From NCBI RefSeq assembly GCF_000166275.1, contig NZ_CM001023.1:2421001-2485000 (forward strand): a stretch of DNA of 64,000 bases, read 5' to 3'. The translations under genes were made by a program, and so were the position numbers. Positions 8,144-17,648 of the stretch are shown here, piece by piece (the stretch's first letter is position 1; every line of letters begins with the position of its first letter). Under the pieces are notes generated by a model. That model had not been told where the DNA came from. It was given only the letters and a program-made list of their open reading frames with translations, and did not search any database. The stretch is from Algoriphagus machipongonensis. Lineage in GTDB: Bacteria > Bacteroidota > Bacteroidia > Cytophagales > Cyclobacteriaceae.

Positions 8144-9634
8144 CTAATCTTGAAGTTGGAATAATTTTACATTCTTTAAGTTTTCGGAAAAATCCATAGT
8201 CTTCCAGGCGCTGGAAGGGAATAAAATTGAGGTCATGACCAACTCCCCATCGTTTATAAAAAGTTCTAAAGAGTGGGCATCCAGAAAAATTGTTAATTCT
8301 TCTGCTTCCCAACTCATGGGAGCGGAGTGCAGGGCAGCAAATTCCCTGTTGAAGTCAGAATTTCCTGCATTGGTTCTATCTACAGAGACTAAGCCCATTT
8401 CTTTTGATATTATGACCTGTTCTCCAAGTTCATTGCTAATCACGATTCTAAAAGTGTCTCCTTCACTTACAGAAGCAGAAATTTCTACTGCTTGTGATGG
8501 TAAAGTTGAACTTTCATAAATAGTATAAGACTCTTTTCTAAGGTCCTCTAAAGTATTGACAGGAGAAGATTTTAATAGGTAGGTACCATCCACATCAAAT
8601 AGGCTTAGTTCCCTTGCTACAGTCATCGCTGAGCGCCAGGATAGGGTAGGGACAGTTTGTGCATATAGCCAATTACTCATCCATCCTATGGCGATAGGAT
8701 TATCATTAATTTCAGAACTGTTATCCCAAGTGACACTTGCGTAGTTATCGGGCCCATAATCAAGCCATCTGATCATAGTGTCATCTGGAATAAATTTACC
8801 TTCCACATAATCACCAATGAAATATTGTGTAGCAGAACCTTTCTGCGGACCTCCTGGATTGATACTTACTAAAAGGACATACTTATCTTCTCCAGATTCT
8901 GTTTTCATGGGTATTAGGTCTGGACACTCCCATACTCCTCCATGAGCTCCTATATTTCTTCCAAAACTTCCGGTCTTTTTCCAATGGATTAAATCTTCTG
9001 AACTGAAAAACTGAATCTCGTCTTTTACTGCCAAGGTCAAATTCCAATAACTACTGCCATCCTCTCTTTGGAGTCTTGTAACTTTTGGGTCTCTGAAATC
9101 TATATCTCCTGTATTAGCGATGACTGGATTTCCCTCATACTTTTTCCAAGTCCTTCCTCTATTCAAAGAGTAGGCTATGCCTTGGGTTTGATAATCAATT
9201 TCTCCTTCACCTGCAGCCTTGGCATCATGATAAGTGAAAATTGCTACAATTGGAGGTCTTTCTGAAGAACCAAATCCTGAACTATTATCTAAATCCACTA
9301 CTGCCGAACCAGAGAAAATATAGCCTAAACTGTCAGGCTCTAAAGCGATAGGTAAATGCTCCCATTTTACTAAATCAGGTGATACAGCATGCCCCCAGTG
9401 CATAGGGCCCCATACAGTTGAGTCAGGATAATATTGGTAGAAAAGATGATATTCCCCTTCATAATAGAATAAGCCATTAGGGTCATTCATCCATCCGCTG
9501 GATGGAGTAAAATGATATTCAGGCCTATAGTTTTCTTTGTCAGATTCCTTGAAAGTGATCTCAGGGTTTGACTGGCATGAAAACAGGATCAGAGATCCAG
9601 AAATGAAGGTAAATAGGGTTCTAAAGATTTTCAT
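8144..9634 (-). CDS. Glycoside hydrolase family 32 lipoprotein (levanase/fructanase type)
   Basis: This is a 496-residue lipoprotein (lipobox LILFSC, Cys20). It carries the three GH32 active-site blocks: WMNDPNG with nucleophile Asp51, FRDP with the transition-state Asp near residue 180, and WECPDL with the acid/base Glu near 240. The N-terminal part is the five-bladed propeller and the last 150 residues the beta-sandwich. GH32 enzymes release fructose from levan, inulin or sucrose. It lies 8 bases after the glycosyltransferase gene, which suggests co-transcription. No SusCD pair, fructokinase or fructose transporter is adjacent, which is unusual for a Bacteroidota fructan locus. The exact substrate is not predictable. 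Confidence 0.95.
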   Translation of the reverse strand: MKIFRTLFTFISGSLILFSCQSNPEITFKESDKENYRPEYHFTPSSGWMNDPNGLFYYEGEYHLFYQYYPDSTVWGPMHWGHAVSPDLVKWEHLPIALEPDSLGYIFSGSAVVDLDNSSGFGSSERPPIVAIFTYHDAKAAGEGEIDYQTQGIAYSLNRGRTWKKYEGNPVIANTGDIDFRDPKVTRLQREDGSSYWNLTLAVKDEIQFFSSEDLIHWKKTGSFGRNIGAHGGVWECPDLIPMKTESGEDKYVLLVSINPGGPQKGSATQYFIGDYVEGKFIPDDTMIRWLDYGPDNYASVTWDNSSEINDNPIAIGWMSNWLYAQTVPTLSWRSAMTVARELSLFDVDGTYLLKSSPVNTLEDLRKESYTIYESSTLPSQAVEISASVSEGDTFRIVISNELGEQVIISKEMGLVSVDRTNAGNSDFNREFAALHSAPMSWEAEELTIFLDAHSLELFINDGELVMTSILFPSSAWKTMDFSENLKNVKLFQLQD

Positions 9635-9642
9635 TTTGGTTC

Positions 9643-10911
9643 TTAATCGCTGGTGATCAGTTGAATGATTTCTTCTTTCTTTGCTTCACTTTTCATTTCG
9701 AGAGCAACCTTTGAGGCATTTATTTTATACTGGTTGTTGGTCCAGAAATCTACTAATGCATTTTCGAAGTCCCTTGAATTGATTTTATGAATGCTAATCC
9801 CCAAATGTCCCAAATTTCTTTTAGCTATTAAACGATTCCAGAAATATTGATCAATAATATGTGGAATAATCATTTGAACACAACCATTTACAGCGGCTTG
9901 GTGGGTTGTTCCAGATCCACCATGATGTATCATTCCATACATTTTAGGCAGAACCCAATCATAAGGAATCTGTTCTACATAATACAAGTAATCTGACTCC
10001 AGTTCAATTCTTTGTAAACCACCCCAAGAAAGGTTGACAATGGTGGGGATTTTATGCTTTACCAGCTCTTTTAAGAACAACTCCGTATGCTCTTTAGGTT
10101 TAGGGTTGGTCATTGATCCAAATGTCAAAAGAACCACTTTAGGGTATTGAGCGATCCAACTCTCCAGGTTTTCGTCAACTTGGAAATCTTTCACCTGATT
10201 TCTAAAATAATACCCAGGAATATGTGCAGTGGAAGGCCAGTTTTCAGGTTTTGGGAAAAGCGTTGGCGAGATGGTGTAAATAGTTTTTAAGATTTCATTC
10301 TCAAACTTTAAAAGGTTCCTTCTATTAAAATCAACTTTTGGGAATTTCCTTTTAAATGGTTTTAATAATTTAGCCATCGATAGGTATCTAGCAAAATTAA
10401 CTAATCGATAGCTCCTCATATTCCACTTGGGAGATATTGGCTTCCATTTGGCCAAACCTATATGCGGAAATTCGGAGCAAGGATGAGTGAGGCAAGGCAA
10501 AGGGGAAAGTAGGATGAATTTATCCGGTTGATCCATTGCAGCAAGGTAACAGTACAATGCCTTCGCGTGAAAAAGGACTTTATCAGGATTCGTGCTCTGT
10601 ATGGCATCCCTTTGTTGCTGAACTATTAACCCTTGGATTTTAAATGAATCCTTAATCAATGTCAGGTACCCTTTTAATTGCTTGAAGCCTCCACCTCCTC
10701 CCATAACAGCTTTTCCACTTGTAGATTCAAGCATTTCAAGGAATCTTTTATCAAAACCAATAAAAGAATAACCCAATCCCTCCACCATTTTTCGAAACTG
10801 CTCTGGAAACAGGCAAATAATTTCATGACCATCTTCTTTTAAAAGTTCTGCCTGAGCTAAAAAAGGCTCAACATCACCTCTGGTACCTATAGAAACAAGT
10901 AGAATTCTCAT
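9643..10911 (-). CDS. UGT-like glycosyltransferase (GT1/GT28 type)
   Basis: This GT-B glycosyltransferase of about 422 residues resembles sterol and macrolide glucosyltransferases. The N-terminus MRILLVSIGTRGDVEPF is the classical start of the family, so I choose the ATG at 10911 over a TTG eight codons upstream. The C-terminal donor domain contains HHGGSGTT followed by QYFWNRLI, the nucleotide-sugar-binding signature. The acceptor could be a lipid, carotenoid or other small hydrophobic molecule. It is divergent from rmlA with about 70 bases between and precedes the GH32 gene by 8 bases on the same strand. Confidence 0.9.
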   Translation of the reverse strand: MRILLVSIGTRGDVEPFLAQAELLKEDGHEIICLFPEQFRKMVEGLGYSFIGFDKRFLEMLESTSGKAVMGGGGGFKQLKGYLTLIKDSFKIQGLIVQQQRDAIQSTNPDKVLFHAKALYCYLAAMDQPDKFILLSPLPCLTHPCSEFPHIGLAKWKPISPKWNMRSYRLVNFARYLSMAKLLKPFKRKFPKVDFNRRNLLKFENEILKTIYTISPTLFPKPENWPSTAHIPGYYFRNQVKDFQVDENLESWIAQYPKVVLLTFGSMTNPKPKEHTELFLKELVKHKIPTIVNLSWGGLQRIELESDYLYYVEQIPYDWVLPKMYGMIHHGGSGTTHQAAVNGCVQMIIPHIIDQYFWNRLIAKRNLGHLGISIHKINSRDFENALVDFWTNNQYKINASKVALEMKSEAKKEEIIQLITSD

Positions 10912-10983
10912 GCTAATTTTTAAATTGTGAAGCAATCCGTAGTTTTACCACCTTAATCTACTGTTGATTTTTATTAATTCTAT

Positions 10984-11847
10984 ATGAAAGGGATCATTTT
11001 AGCAGGGGGATCTGGTACTAGATTATATCCTCTGACTATTTCTGTGAGTAAGCAACTTATGCCGGTATATGATAAACCGATGATTTATTATCCCTTATCG
11101 GTTTTAATGATGGCTGGGATAAAAGACATTTTAATTATCACTACGCCTGAAGATAATTCTTCCTTCGAAAGATTATTGGGTGATGGATCTCAGGTTGGAT
11201 GTAATTTTCAATATGCCGTTCAGCCAAGTCCTGATGGATTAGCTCAAGCATTTATTATCGGTGAGGAATTTATCGGTGATGATAAAGTGGCTTTGATTTT
11301 AGGTGATAATATCTTTTATGGAACTGGCCTTCATAAGACGCTGCAGGAAAATACGAATCCTGATGGGGGAGTAGTTTTTGCTTATCATGTCAATGATCCG
11401 CATCGATACGGTGTAGTGGAGTTTGATGAGGAACAAAAAGCAATCAGTATCGAAGAAAAGCCTTCAGAGCCCAAGTCAAACTATGCAGTTCCTGGATTGT
11501 ATTTTTATGATAATAGGGTAGTAGAGATAGCCAAAAATATCAAGCCGAGCCATAGAGGAGAACTGGAGATTACGGATGTGAATAATGTTTACCTAAATGA
11601 AGGAAATCTTCAAGTGGCGATTTTAAATCGGGGAACAGCTTGGTTAGATACCGGAACGCATCAGTCTTTACTTCAAGCAGGTCAGTTTGTGGAAGTAATC
11701 GAAGAGCGCCAAGGCTTAAAAATTGGTTGCATCGAAGAAATCGCCTATAGAAATGGATTTATTGGTAAAGAGGAGGTTCTTCATGCTGCCGAAAAATTAG
11801 GTAAAAGTGGCTATGGTACTTACTTAAGAAAAATAGTTACTGATTAA
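10984..11847 (+). CDS. rfbA: Glucose-1-phosphate thymidylyltransferase (RmlA)
   Basis: This 287-residue cytoplasmic enzyme joins dTTP and glucose-1-phosphate to give dTDP-glucose, the first step towards dTDP-rhamnose and other deoxysugars for cell-surface glycans. The signature [11 protein letters not shown] with the catalytic Lys-containing [12 protein letters not shown] follows the start. [12 protein letters not shown] and HRGELEITD motifs are all present. Length is typical of the short RmlA form. The other rml genes (rmlB, C, D) are not in the window. A strong terminator directly follows. Confidence 0.97.
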   Translation: MKGIILAGGSGTRLYPLTISVSKQLMPVYDKPMIYYPLSVLMMAGIKDILIITTPEDNSSFERLLGDGSQVGCNFQYAVQPSPDGLAQAFIIGEEFIGDDKVALILGDNIFYGTGLHKTLQENTNPDGGVVFAYHVNDPHRYGVVEFDEEQKAISIEEKPSEPKSNYAVPGLYFYDNRVVEIAKNIKPSHRGELEITDVNNVYLNEGNLQVAILNRGTAWLDTGTHQSLLQAGQFVEVIEERQGLKIGCIEEIAYRNGFIGKEEVLHAAEKLGKSGYGTYLRKIVTD

Positions 11848-11851
11848 AAAG

Positions 11852-11890
11852 AAAAAGGGATTGAGTAAATAATAACTCAATCCCTTTTTT
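11852..11890. terminator. Bidirectional terminator between rfbA and a lipoprotein gene
   Basis: A 15-base stem (aaaaagggattgagt / actcaatcccttttt) with an 8-base loop, A-flanked on one side and T-flanked on the other, serves the convergent genes on both sides. Confidence 0.9.
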
Positions 11891-11901
11891 GATGGAAATT
11901 A

Positions 11902-12654
11902 TTAATTAGTGATTTCCACAAACTTAGTATCTAAAGTTTCATTGATAAAGTAAACTTTTTTGCCACCAAATGATTGTGATTCTGTAGTATAGGCTGCTAC
12001 CTGAACGATTCCTGTCGAAGTTGATCTAATATCAGATAAGTCTGATTCTGAGAAAGTAACGTTTGTTGCTTTTGTTGTTTTTGTTACAACATTATTGCCA
12101 TCAGAAATTACCCAGATGATGTTGTCACAATTGGCAGGAATTCCCTGAATCGCTAGGTTAACTGAACTTGTTATAGAAATAGCATCAGGAACATTGTTGA
12201 ATCGAATGACATCTGGCATTTTTTTATTCGTAGAATAGTTAAAAGCGTCAAATCCATTACCCCCTGAAACAGACCAATCATTCCCCTGACCTGGGTTTAA
12301 GGAGAGCGTAATATCTGTAGGTTTGTTGATATAGGAGTTTCCCGCTGTTTGCAAGCTAAAATCGTTAATCATAACATCTCCAGCTTTCGTTAGACTTCCT
12401 CCGCCAGCACTTGAAAAGAAATTTGCTGAAGCAACATCTATCAGGATATCACCCAATCCAGGAACAGGAGTACCCCCTGGTGTATTTGATTTAACTTTAA
12501 TGGCAGCTAAAACGGCATCAGCATCTCCAGGAGTTTCTGGGGTTACATTGGTTGACGTTTGATTTGTTGGCTCATCATCATCTTTACTACATGAGGTGAA
12601 AATTAAGCCAAAAGCGAGTAAAAAGATCCAAAGGTTTGATCGTAGTAGTTTCAT
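11902..12654 (-). CDS. Surface-type lipoprotein of unknown function
   Basis: This 250-residue lipoprotein has signal end FTSC followed by SKDDDE, the acidic stretch that acts as a surface-export signal in several Bacteroidota. A Thr/Pro/Glu linker follows (about residues 28-45), then a beta-rich domain with many Asn/Thr/Val strands. I recognise no catalytic motif or named family. It is transcribed alone: terminators flank both sides. A sequence search against Bacteroidota lipoproteins could assign it. Confidence 0.85.
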   Translation of the reverse strand: MKLLRSNLWIFLLAFGLIFTSCSKDDDEPTNQTSTNVTPETPGDADAVLAAIKVKSNTPGGTPVPGLGDILIDVASANFFSSAGGGSLTKAGDVMINDFSLQTAGNSYINKPTDITLSLNPGQGNDWSVSGGNGFDAFNYSTNKKMPDVIRFNNVPDAISITSSVNLAIQGIPANCDNIIWVISDGNNVVTKTTKATNVTFSESDLSDIRSTSTGIVQVAAYTTESQSFGGKKVYFINETLDTKFVEITN

Positions 12655-12734
12655 AAAATAATAGTCTAATTATTCATCAAACTTACTTATGGCAAAACTT
12701 TAAGTCTATAAGGCAATTGCCGTATTTATTATAA

Positions 12735-12769
12735 AAAAATGGCCTTTAAAATTTTTAAAGGCCATTTTT
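12735..12769 (-). terminator. Intrinsic terminator after the M14 peptidase gene
   Basis: The inverted repeat aaaaatggcctttaaa / tttaaaggccattttt lies just beyond the M14 stop codon. On the minus strand it is followed by a T run. Confidence 0.85.
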
Positions 12770-12785
12770 GCATTTTTTTCTCGTA

Positions 12786-15560
12786 CTATTTGAGATGGTT
12801 CCAGTGGATCAATGCGTTCCAAACCATAGGTGAATCATGGTGATTTAAATATCGGTGTAAAGGATCAAAGGTGAATGCGAGCACAGAACCTTCTCCGACA
12901 GGTACATTAAAGATTGTGCCCTGGCCTATGATCGTTTGCTCGTTTCTTACCATTCCTGATCTTACATAAGGAGGAGACTTCTGTGGACTTCCCGCCTCCT
13001 CTTTTTCTTCAACTTCTGCATCTGGCATTCCCATAATTGGTCCAGAGTACTCTTCTTCATCCTTTCTCGGTTTTGTGCCATACTGAAGAAGCATCATGTT
13101 TCTATCATTTTTATCTACTTGATACAAAGGACCATTTCCTCGGAAAATTGGGAATGTCTCTGGATAGCCATACAATACGGGACTTTCTGAATTTCTTACT
13201 TTCACTGTAACTACGGAACCCGGATGAAATAATCCTGAAGCAGAATAAGATTCAAGTTTTCTGGTGATACCTGTTTCAGTGACCATATTAGTAGAATTGT
13301 CAAGGGTAATCAACAACCCGCCTGCTTCTACAAACTTTCTTAAATTATCAATTCCTCCAAAACCTGGACCCCCTGTAATATCTGGGCTAGAGTCAGGAAA
13401 TCCATGAGATGGATATTCACTTGTTTTGGTAAAAGGTAGTGGACCAAATTCAGAGCTTACTCCATGTATAAAATCGGAACCATTTCCTCTAGCCCTTGGA
13501 ACGAGGATCACGTCAAATTTTGAACGTAAGTTGCCGGATTTTAAATCATCCTTGTCAATGGAGGTATAGGGAATCTGCCTTTGTTCAAACGTATAGCGAG
13601 ACCAACCTTCGTCTTGCGTATTGAACCAAGTATGATAAATAGCAATTTTTGGAAGTGTGACTTTCTGGATGTTATCAGGCGCTGGCTCTTCTGATCCTTT
13701 GATTAAATCCAGGCTAAAGCTAGAAGCCATTTCTTCTGCTTCACTTTTTGAAAGACCTTTGAAGTAGAAAGAGCCTGCTTTTAAAGTATCCTCCTCAATG
13801 ATAAATGAGTTTTTAAGTACTTGAATCTCTATATTCTTGCTTTCAGAATTTAACCAATACAAAGCAGGTAGCACTGTGTTTTGGGCTTCGTATGAAAGAA
13901 AATAGGAGTTTCCACTTCCAGAAATTTCTCCTTCATAAGCTGCATCCTCTGTAAGAAGTTCTAATTCATTTGAATCATAACTGATGCTGTCAGTTTTCTC
14001 TACGTTTACACCATATAAATATCCTAATGTCCAAGCAATATCATCATAAGGAGGAAACTTAGCTTCCTTGGGGTAATTTTGTTCAGTCAATAAATTAACT
14101 GCCAAATTTCTATATTGTTGGTCCAAAAGAACTACATAGTCACCTTCTTTTTCGCCATTTGTAGCCTGATGTACTTCGATCTTTTGAGCTCTCAATTGAT
14201 TTACTAAATAGGCCGCCATTGCTGGATCATGCTGCTCTCTAGGAATAACAAAAGCCTTTGGACCTTCAGTTTTTCCTTTTGCAATAGAGTTAACCCCTTT
14301 TTGATAAAAGTTTTTGAGCAATTGCTCACCATTATGTGCCGCATAGGTAAGAGATGCAAGTACTCCAGCTTGCATATAATTGACATTATTTCTTGCGGAC
14401 CAATACACTTTTTGAGTAGGAGGATCGGGACGATACCATTCTCGACTGGTGGCAGGATCTCCTGCATACCTGGCGTTTGAAAGATCCCTCATATAGGTAT
14501 TAGCGCCTGCGTTACCGAAAGTCTCGTAGAATCGCCCATTTGAGTTATGGTTATTGGCCACCCAAATACCATATCCTGGCCACCACCCATCATAAAAGGC
14601 CCATGTAAATGCACCTGGCATTCCTTGACTTGCCAAGCTTGCAATATCGCTATTGGCCATTATCTGCCATTCACCTATGGTAATAGGATCAACTTGTTCG
14701 TTGTAAGGGCCTGTACCTGTGGAGATGTAAAGTAGTGGTACAGACTCGTGTAAGTCTAGCATAACAGTGGGGTGCCAATCGAAAAAGATTTTAAAAATCC
14801 CCTTGGTAATTCCTTGTGAAACCTGAAGTCCATCTCTGTTATTGTCATGAAAAACATACTTCCCCCAATACGGTGTCGACTTTGGAAAACCATCATCATA
14901 CTCTGTTCTTGCTTTAGTATAGCGGTGGTACCAATCAACCTGCTTATCACGTCCGTCTGGTTCAGATACTGGATTTATTAGTACTATCAGATTGTCTCGT
15001 AAATAAGTAATGTCTTTGTCTTCACTGGTTACCAAGCGATAGGCAAGTTCCATGAGCATTTCTGGCGAGCCCATTTCAGTGGAATGCATTCCTCCGTTTA
15101 GATAATAAACAGGTTTTGCATCCTCAATTATTGCTTCAGCTTGTTCTGGTGTAGTAATTCTTGGGTCCGATAGTTTGCCTAATTGGGATTTATAGTGGTC
15201 TAAACGATCCATGCTTTCGTCTCCTCCGATTGTCACGAGATAGATTGGGCGTCCTTCCTCAGTGGTTTCTACTTGCTGGATGGAAAGGTGGGGTGACTTT
15301 TCTGCCAGTTCTTTATAGTATCCATATATTTCCTCGGTACCATGCATTTCACCTGGTGCTCCGATGATTTGGCCGAAGTATTTTTTAGGAGAAGGGATTT
15401 CTGGATGATCTACCAGGTTTAAAACAGCTTTGGGTAAAAACCTTGGATCAGTGGTGTATTCTTTGATTTTGGCATTATAATCCTCATCAATTGTTTGAGA
15501 AAAAAGAGGTTGGAATGCCAGTGCTCCCAAAAGAAAACCCACATAAACACTTTTATTCAT
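12786..15560 (-). CDS. Large exported M14-family zinc carboxypeptidase-like protein
   Basis: This 924-residue protein has a cleavable signal peptide (MNKSVYVGFLLGALAFQPLFSQ). The M14 catalytic domain fills about residues 60-400. It has HSTE (first zinc His and Glu), the downstream NPVSEPDGRD stretch typical of this subfamily, and DLHES for the later His ligand. The long C-terminal half is beta/alpha and resembles a class I glutamine-amidotransferase-like or ThuA-like fold (GGLLITLDNSTN), a frequent partner in large Bacteroidota M14 proteins. It should trim peptides in the periplasm or outside the cell. It is monocistronic, with a terminator after it. Confidence 0.92.
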   Translation of the reverse strand: MNKSVYVGFLLGALAFQPLFSQTIDEDYNAKIKEYTTDPRFLPKAVLNLVDHPEIPSPKKYFGQIIGAPGEMHGTEEIYGYYKELAEKSPHLSIQQVETTEEGRPIYLVTIGGDESMDRLDHYKSQLGKLSDPRITTPEQAEAIIEDAKPVYYLNGGMHSTEMGSPEMLMELAYRLVTSEDKDITYLRDNLIVLINPVSEPDGRDKQVDWYHRYTKARTEYDDGFPKSTPYWGKYVFHDNNRDGLQVSQGITKGIFKIFFDWHPTVMLDLHESVPLLYISTGTGPYNEQVDPITIGEWQIMANSDIASLASQGMPGAFTWAFYDGWWPGYGIWVANNHNSNGRFYETFGNAGANTYMRDLSNARYAGDPATSREWYRPDPPTQKVYWSARNNVNYMQAGVLASLTYAAHNGEQLLKNFYQKGVNSIAKGKTEGPKAFVIPREQHDPAMAAYLVNQLRAQKIEVHQATNGEKEGDYVVLLDQQYRNLAVNLLTEQNYPKEAKFPPYDDIAWTLGYLYGVNVEKTDSISYDSNELELLTEDAAYEGEISGSGNSYFLSYEAQNTVLPALYWLNSESKNIEIQVLKNSFIIEEDTLKAGSFYFKGLSKSEAEEMASSFSLDLIKGSEEPAPDNIQKVTLPKIAIYHTWFNTQDEGWSRYTFEQRQIPYTSIDKDDLKSGNLRSKFDVILVPRARGNGSDFIHGVSSEFGPLPFTKTSEYPSHGFPDSSPDITGGPGFGGIDNLRKFVEAGGLLITLDNSTNMVTETGITRKLESYSASGLFHPGSVVTVKVRNSESPVLYGYPETFPIFRGNGPLYQVDKNDRNMMLLQYGTKPRKDEEEYSGPIMGMPDAEVEEKEEAGSPQKSPPYVRSGMVRNEQTIIGQGTIFNVPVGEGSVLAFTFDPLHRYLNHHDSPMVWNALIHWNHLK

Positions 15561-15660
15561 GGGTGTGTGGTTTGGTGGTTGATGTTTAAAATAGACTAGA
15601 AGATAGCCCTTTTCTTTGGGAGAAAGTAAACCTTAAATAAAAAATCGATTCTTAAGTTAC

Positions 15661-16683
15661 TTACTTATTAAGCAGTTGTTCTAAACTAATTCTTAGTACA
15701 TGCCCCATGTTTTTACAACTTAAGAACTTCGGGTTTTGGTAATGTCTTGCCAAATCCTTTTTCAAAGATTCAATGTTTTCTGGAAGAGAAATTTTATCAT
15801 GTTCCATTGATCTTAAAATGTCATCTATCCCTTTTTGGGAGGAGCGAAATCTATGAGCAATTAAGGCACGCTCTTCTTTTTGGTACTGATGCATTGACTC
15901 GGGAGTAATATACTTCATTCCCAATTCGATAAGAATATTATTCTCTTTGAAATATTGGGGAAGGTAGATTGATCTTTTCCCCTCATAGGATTGCTGATCA
16001 AAATCTATGGCTCTGATTCGATAATGGGTTTCTTCAAAATCAGGTGTCACATCGATCACAAAATTGGCGGAATGCATGTCTCCCAGAAGTCTTACAAAAC
16101 ACCGCTCATTAAATTTCACAAACTCTTTTGCGAGTCGAATAGGGTTTAGATGAGGGTCTTGCATATGAAGACGCATAAACTTGTCCCCAGGGATACCAGC
16201 AATATGTTCTTCTATCAGGGTATTCTGATGGACCAAATAGCTAATCCTATTGGGTGAAAGTAAATGCTCTAGTTCCAGCCCATAAACCCTTGATGCATCT
16301 GCATTTTTAATGTAGAAATAATCGAAATTATCATTGATCCGATTGACTATTCTAATTCTAAAAGGCTGAGTGTTACCATAAATACATAAATCAATTCGGT
16401 CTACATACAAATGTTCCATCACCGACATATCTCCACCTGCTTTTAAAAGAGCATAGATTTTTTTGACATTTAAATGGATCTCTTCCCTGTCGGATTCATC
16501 ATAAAATACCGTTTCCCAAAGCGTGTCCTGGTCTTTGGAATCATAAAGAGCTATGGAATTGGTATATCGCAGCAACTCATGGTAATGGATCGGGATGTCC
16601 ACCTCGCGTGAATACTTGATCAAGTACCTTCTTAGGCCTGGGCTTATCCCAAATATTTTTTTCTTTTTGCTAATTAAGGCCAT
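15661..16683 (-). CDS. Unknown protein with aminoglycoside-phosphotransferase-like kinase motifs
   Basis: This 340-residue cytoplasmic protein belongs to no family I can name. Kinase-like features are visible in order: a strand with FYIK (Lys126, candidate ATP-binding lysine), a helix with E137/E139, a hinge TLIEEHIAGIPG (155-166), a catalytic loop GDMHSAN (201-207, with Asp202, His204 and Asn207) and a metal-binding stretch AIDFDQQ (225-231). This order matches the APH/choline kinase fold. The substrate is unknown. It is the last gene of a tight minus-strand operon: 3 bases separate it from the DUF3817 gene, itself 1 base from the HolD-like gene. Confidence 0.8.
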   Translation of the reverse strand: MALISKKKKIFGISPGLRRYLIKYSREVDIPIHYHELLRYTNSIALYDSKDQDTLWETVFYDESDREEIHLNVKKIYALLKAGGDMSVMEHLYVDRIDLCIYGNTQPFRIRIVNRINDNFDYFYIKNADASRVYGLELEHLLSPNRISYLVHQNTLIEEHIAGIPGDKFMRLHMQDPHLNPIRLAKEFVKFNERCFVRLLGDMHSANFVIDVTPDFEETHYRIRAIDFDQQSYEGKRSIYLPQYFKENNILIELGMKYITPESMHQYQKEERALIAHRFRSSQKGIDDILRSMEHDKISLPENIESLKKDLARHYQNPKFLSCKNMGHVLRISLEQLLNK

Positions 16684-16686
16684 TGG

Positions 16687-17004
16687 CTAGAAATCTACAT
16701 GCTGACTCTTTTTGAGATTCCTATCAAAAATAAAAGGTCCAAATGGTAATACGGAAGCAATTAAGGCAAATAAAGTCCTGCTAAAATCCCACTTGAGTTT
16801 ATGAGCTGTAGGGAATACGGAATAGATGTAGATAATAAAAAGTAAACCGTGAATCCAGCCCACAACTTTCACTGCCATAGGCATGTCAAATACGTACTTA
16901 AGAGGCATGGCTATGAAAAGTAAAACCAACAATGAAATACCTTCCACTAGACTAATCCATCTAAATCTTTTGGCCCATGTATGCTGTTCTGGTGTTAAAC
17001 TCAT
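16687..17004 (-). CDS. DUF3817 family membrane protein
   Basis: This 105-residue protein has three predicted membrane helices. The pattern RFRWISLVEGISLLVLL, then an MPLKY loop and VKVVGWIHGLLF, is the DUF3817 signature (also called YdzA-like integral membrane proteins). Function is unknown; the conserved E, H and W in membrane positions hint at a small-molecule role. It is translationally close to both neighbours (1 base after the upstream gene, 3 bases before the downstream one), so all three share a transcript. Confidence 0.9.
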   Translation of the reverse strand: MSLTPEQHTWAKRFRWISLVEGISLLVLLFIAMPLKYVFDMPMAVKVVGWIHGLLFIIYIYSVFPTAHKLKWDFSRTLFALIASVLPFGPFIFDRNLKKSQHVDF

Positions 17005-17005
17005 G

Positions 17006-17569
17006 TTATTTTTTAATATTAAATAGTATTTGAAGGCTTTTCCAAAGCTTAATTTTTAAATTCTTGTCCTCTGAGATTTGTGAAAGGGAATCAGCAAAAA
17101 GGTATTGAGTTTCGTTTTCTGTATAAACTTCATAAGGGATGGCTGGAACAGAATTGATTGGATGTTGAATCCTGCCAAATTTCAGAATGATATGTCCGTT
17201 TAACGCATTGAAATCCTCTAGCGTTTTACCTTCAAGCTTAGAAGATGAAAGAAGTCCCACTTCATTCATGGATTTACCTACGGCATTCATCATATTCACC
17301 AACATTTCCATAAGTTCTGACTTCACTTGCTCTTCCTCATGAAGAATGAGTAATCCATTGGAATAATTCCCTTGAACTTCAATGGGTGTTATCTCTGCTT
17401 TCTCTTCCTGTTCCTCCTGAACATAGGTGGTAGGCTCTTCCTGAACAGTCTCTTCTACAGATTCAGGAGCCGAGTGGATATTTGATTGATAGGACTTTTT
17501 ATCCTCTTCCGTCAAAAAAAGAGATTCTTCGATGACAAATTGAAGTTCTTGAAGGCTAATTTTTTCCAT
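17006..17569 (-). CDS. Possible HolD-like (DNA polymerase III psi) protein
   Basis: This is a 187-residue protein. Residues 1-25 form a short helix, 30-65 are acidic and disordered (Glu/Gln/Val rich), and 70-187 form an alpha/beta domain. That domain has LLILHEEEQ, a helix, L-x-x-S-K-L, a strand with HIILKFG, PYEVY, then ADSLSQISEDKNLKIKLWK. The order of elements and the C-terminal D-L-x-x-x-A-L-W-like helix recall E. coli HolD (psi), a clamp-loader accessory subunit. This is a distant resemblance seen by eye. An alternative is simply a conserved Cytophagales protein of unknown role. It heads the operon with DUF3817 and the kinase-like gene. Confidence 0.65.
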   Translation of the reverse strand: MEKISLQELQFVIEESLFLTEEDKKSYQSNIHSAPESVEETVQEEPTTYVQEEQEEKAEITPIEVQGNYSNGLLILHEEEQVKSELMEMLVNMMNAVGKSMNEVGLLSSSKLEGKTLEDFNALNGHIILKFGRIQHPINSVPAIPYEVYTENETQYLFADSLSQISEDKNLKIKLWKSLQILFNIKK

Positions 17570-17648
17570 ACTGGAAAATTGCTTAAAAATCGCTTGTTCA
17601 CAAAAAAAGAAGGGACAAATACCTTTTTCCCTTTCATAATTTTCTGGA

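Noticed and set aside
8235..8519. Open plus-strand frame of 94 codons within the GH32 gene
   Set aside because: It lies fully antisense to a gene with intact GH32 motifs and looks like a shadow frame.
14229..14480. Open plus-strand frame within the M14 peptidase gene
   Set aside because: It is antisense to the peptidase domain, has no start context and no recognisable features.
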